A DNA stretch of 8,522 bases from an uncultured Ruminococcus sp. (lineage in GTDB: Bacteria > Bacillota > Clostridia > Oscillospirales > Acutalibacteraceae): positions 1 to 8,522 of the forward strand of contig CAMKNF010000082.1 of the NCBI GenBank assembly GCA_946414115.1, written 5' to 3'. How positions within the stretch are numbered: position 1 is the stretch's first letter; the number at the start of each line of letters is the position of its first letter. Below the pieces are notes generated by a model. The model was given only the letters and a program-made list of their open reading frames with translations. It was not told where the DNA came from and searched no databases. Both the position numbers and the translations under genes were made by a program. This document shows, piece by piece, positions 6,699 through 8,522 of this stretch.

Positions 6699-7301
6699 AT
6701 GCTTTATTCCGTAAGAGGAAAGTTGATTCACACAACGTCGTCGAGCGCAGTTGTAGAGTGCGGCGGCGTGGGATACAACTGTCAGACAACAATCAATACG
6801 CTAAAAAACCTCAAATTAAACACAGAGGTAACGCTTTATACATACCTTAATGTCAGGGAGGACGCAGTCGAGCTTTTCGGCTTTGCCACCAAAACCGAGC
6901 TTGATACCTTCAAAACGCTCATCAGCGTAAGCGGAGTAGGACCGAAGGCAGGACTGTCCGTCCTTTCGGAGTTAAGCCCCGAACAGGTTGCAATGGCTAT
7001 TGCGACTGACGACATTAAAACAATCACAAGGGCGCAGGGAATCGGAAAGAAAATTGCACAGCGAATTGTGCTTGAATTAAAGGATAAGCTTGCAAAAGCG
7101 GTAGCAACTGACGATTCAATGCCAGCCGTAACCTCGGGTGCGGCAAATGCAGTAACGGGCAATATTCCGAAAGCAATTGAAGCTCTGGGAGTGCTCGGCT
7201 ACTCACCGTCAGATGTTTCACCTGTACTTGCAACGCTTGACAGCTCACTGCCTGTTGAACAGCTTATTGCCCTGACATTAAAGCAGATGGGAAGAAATTA
7301 A
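6699..7301 (+). CDS. ruvA: RuvA, Holliday junction-binding subunit
   Basis: Tetrameric protein that clamps the four-way junction in a flat square form and recruits the RuvB motors. It has 200 residues, the normal length. Domain I (about 1-63) is the OB-like fold, with the acidic pin residues E54 and D55 in R-E-D-A, which guide strand separation. Domain II holds two helix-hairpin-helix motifs, around 71-90 (V-S-G-V-G-P-K) and 106-126 ([11 protein letters not shown]). After a flexible Ala/Thr-rich linker (about 130-150), domain III (about 153-200) is the RuvB-binding part, with A-L-x-x-L-G-Y. AAGGA lies 8 bases before the ATG, and one base separates the stop from ruvB. Confidence 0.97.
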   Translation: MLYSVRGKLIHTTSSSAVVECGGVGYNCQTTINTLKNLKLNTEVTLYTYLNVREDAVELFGFATKTELDTFKTLISVSGVGPKAGLSVLSELSPEQVAMAIATDDIKTITRAQGIGKKIAQRIVLELKDKLAKAVATDDSMPAVTSGAANAVTGNIPKAIEALGVLGYSPSDVSPVLATLDSSLPVEQLIALTLKQMGRN

Positions 7302-7302
7302 G

Positions 7303-8385
7303 ATGAGCAAAATGGAATTTTCAGAAGAATTTGACTTTGAAAACAGAATACTTGATACTTCCGAAATCCCCGAGGATTCAGCCGACGGAGAGAATCCGTT
7401 AAGACCGAAAACGCTTGATGAATACATAGGTCAGGATAAGGCAAAGGAAAACTTACGGGTGTTCATTGAAGCGGCAAAAATCAGGGGAGAAACGCTCGAC
7501 CACGTTCTGCTCTACGGCCCACCCGGACTCGGTAAAACAACGCTTGCGGGAATAATTGCAAACGAGCTTGGCGTGTCGGTAAGAATAACGTCAGGTCCCG
7601 CAATTGAAAAGCCCGGTGATCTGGCGGCTTTGCTTACGAACCTCAACGAGGGCGACGTGCTTTTTATAGACGAAATCCACCGTTTAAGCAGAGCGGTAGA
7701 GGAAATTCTCTACCCGTCAATGGAGGACTTTGCAATCGACATCATAACAGGCAAGGGACAAATGGCGGCTTCGTATCACCTGCCGCTGCCGAAGTTTACG
7801 CTTGTCGGAGCAACAACAAGAGCAGGTCAGCTTACAGCACCTCTGCGTGACCGTTTCGGCGTGGTGTTAAGACTTGAACTCTACACGCCCGAGGAGCTTG
7901 CGCAAATCGTAACGAGAAGTGCAGGAATACTCGGAATAAAAATCGAGCACGACGGTGCGCTTGAAATAGCCTCACGTTCAAGAGGAACGCCGAGAATTGC
8001 AAACAGACTTTTAAAGCGTGTGCGTGACTTTGCACAGGTAATGTCAGACGGCATAATCAATGTTGAGTCTGCAAGGACAGCGCTTGACAGGCTTGAAATT
8101 GACGAACTCGGTCTTGACCAGAACGACAGAAGAATGCTTGAGGCGATAATCAGGTTTTACAACGGCGGCCCCGTGGGACTTGAAACGCTTGCAGCGGCAA
8201 TCGGCGAGGAGGCAGTCACAATTGAGGACGTTTACGAGCCGTATCTTCTGCAAATCGGATTTTTAAGCAGAACGCCGAGGGGAAGATGCATAACCGCCGA
8301 AGCGTGCAGACATCTCGGCTACGATTTCCCGAAGGGCACTGTAAATGCAATGCCCACCCAGCCGAGCTTGTTTGATAAAAATTAA
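7303..8385 (+). CDS. ruvB: RuvB, Holliday junction branch migration motor
   Basis: Hexameric AAA+ ATPase that pumps DNA through the RuvA-bound junction. Of 360 residues, slightly longer than many homologues because of N-terminal and C-terminal tails. Landmarks are Walker [10 protein letters not shown] (72-80), Walker B VLFIDEIH (119-126), sensor 1 GATTRAG (169-175), the arginine-finger segment A-P-L-R-D-R-F-G (179-186) and sensor 2 [10 protein letters not shown] (227-236). A winged-helix DNA-binding domain follows from about 265, including G-L-D-x-x-D-R-R. The ATG at 7303 has GGGAAG 8 bases upstream and gives a tail before the conserved [12 protein letters not shown]. An ATG three codons later is possible. 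The last eight residues contain Q-P-S-L-F, which resembles a sliding-clamp binding motif and is treated as a finding. Third gene of the ruv operon. Confidence 0.97.
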   Translation: MSKMEFSEEFDFENRILDTSEIPEDSADGENPLRPKTLDEYIGQDKAKENLRVFIEAAKIRGETLDHVLLYGPPGLGKTTLAGIIANELGVSVRITSGPAIEKPGDLAALLTNLNEGDVLFIDEIHRLSRAVEEILYPSMEDFAIDIITGKGQMAASYHLPLPKFTLVGATTRAGQLTAPLRDRFGVVLRLELYTPEELAQIVTRSAGILGIKIEHDGALEIASRSRGTPRIANRLLKRVRDFAQVMSDGIINVESARTALDRLEIDELGLDQNDRRMLEAIIRFYNGGPVGLETLAAAIGEEAVTIEDVYEPYLLQIGFLSRTPRGRCITAEACRHLGYDFPKGTVNAMPTQPSLFDKN

Positions 8386-8401
8386 TCAGAATTATTATAA
8401 A
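8372..8401 (+). promoter_or_regulatory. Candidate promoter for glmM
   Basis: TTGATA (8372-8377) and TATAAA (8396-8401), with an 18-base spacer, each match five of six consensus bases. They straddle the end of ruvB and sit 25 bases or more before the glmM ATG. The region is very AT-rich, so a chance match is possible, and glmM may equally be transcribed with ruvCAB. No terminator hairpin separates ruvB from glmM. Confidence 0.35.
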
Positions 8402-8426
8402 ATTGAAATTACGGAGGAAAACAATT

Positions 8427-8477
8427 ATGGGAAGACTATTCGGAACAGACGGTGCAAGAGGCGTTGCAAATTCCGAG
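8427..8477 (+). CDS. glmM: GlmM, phosphoglucosamine mutase, N-terminal fragment
   Basis: Only the first 17 codons are present before adapter sequence cuts the gene. The N-terminus M-G-R-L-F-G-T-D-G-A-R-G-V-A-N is highly characteristic of GlmM. This enzyme interconverts glucosamine-6-phosphate and glucosamine-1-phosphate on the way to UDP-GlcNAc and peptidoglycan. GGAGGA at 8413-8418 lies 8 bases before the ATG. The catalytic serine loop and the other domains are outside the window. The bases next to the adapter junction may be ambiguous. Confidence 0.88.
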
Positions 8478-8522
8478 AGATCGGAAGAGCACACGTCTGA
8501 ACTCCAGTCACCATCAAGTATC
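8478..8522 (+). other. Illumina P7/TruSeq adapter with index, not genomic
   Basis: Bases 8478-8511 match the TruSeq index adapter starting AGATCGGAAGAGC. They are followed by eight bases, CATCAAGT, that fit a sample index, and then ATC, the first bases of the next constant adapter part. This is a library artefact. The apparent reading frame continuing from glmM into this segment is not real. Confidence 0.98.

Noticed and set aside
8475..8494. Continuation of the glmM reading frame into the contig end
   Set aside because: From 8478 the sequence is adapter, so the codons there are not biological.
1..8522. CRISPR array, rRNA or tRNA gene
   Set aside because: No spaced direct repeats, tRNA-like cloverleaf or conserved rRNA sequence was recognised on either strand.

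Overview
This is a contig from a low-to-moderate GC Gram-positive anaerobe. The most likely source is a gut-type member of the Clostridia (Oscillospirales/Ruminococcaceae-like). I infer this from protein style only: FtsH, UvrA, a single-chain glycyl-tRNA synthetase, ruvCAB and glmM of Firmicutes type, strong GGAGG ribosome binding sites, TTG/GTG starts and AT-rich promoters. Genus cannot be set from sequence reading alone. Bases 1-43 and 8478-8522 are Illumina library adapters, so the genomic part is 44-8477.

Layout. The 3' end of ftsH (44-251) is followed by a hairpin and then complete uvrA (327-3152). A strong intrinsic terminator (3169-3205) separates uvrA from three small same-strand genes. 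These are a one-transmembrane coiled-coil protein (3229-3486), an r1t-like two-transmembrane holin (3527-3760) and an Amidase_3 plus SH3 endolysin (3753-4541). Together they look like a complete phage-type lysis cassette with no other phage gene in view. A terminator at 4558-4599 lies between this cassette and the convergent glyS (4626-6002, minus strand). A 187-base divergent control region (6003-6189) carries a near-consensus glyS promoter with a palindrome over its -35 box and an extended -10 promoter for ruvC. The tightly packed ruvC-ruvA-ruvB operon (6190-8385) follows, then the first 17 codons of glmM.

How the genes relate. uvrA (damage recognition in nucleotide excision repair) and ruvCAB (Holliday junction branch migration and resolution) are DNA repair functions. 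ftsH (membrane protease), glyS (tRNA charging) and glmM (peptidoglycan precursor synthesis) are core housekeeping functions. The out-of-place piece is the lysis cassette between uvrA and glyS. It is intact, translationally organised and uninterrupted, yet has no visible promoter of its own and no phage structural, integrase or attachment sequence beside it. It is the best candidate here for an undescribed, possibly domesticated, function.
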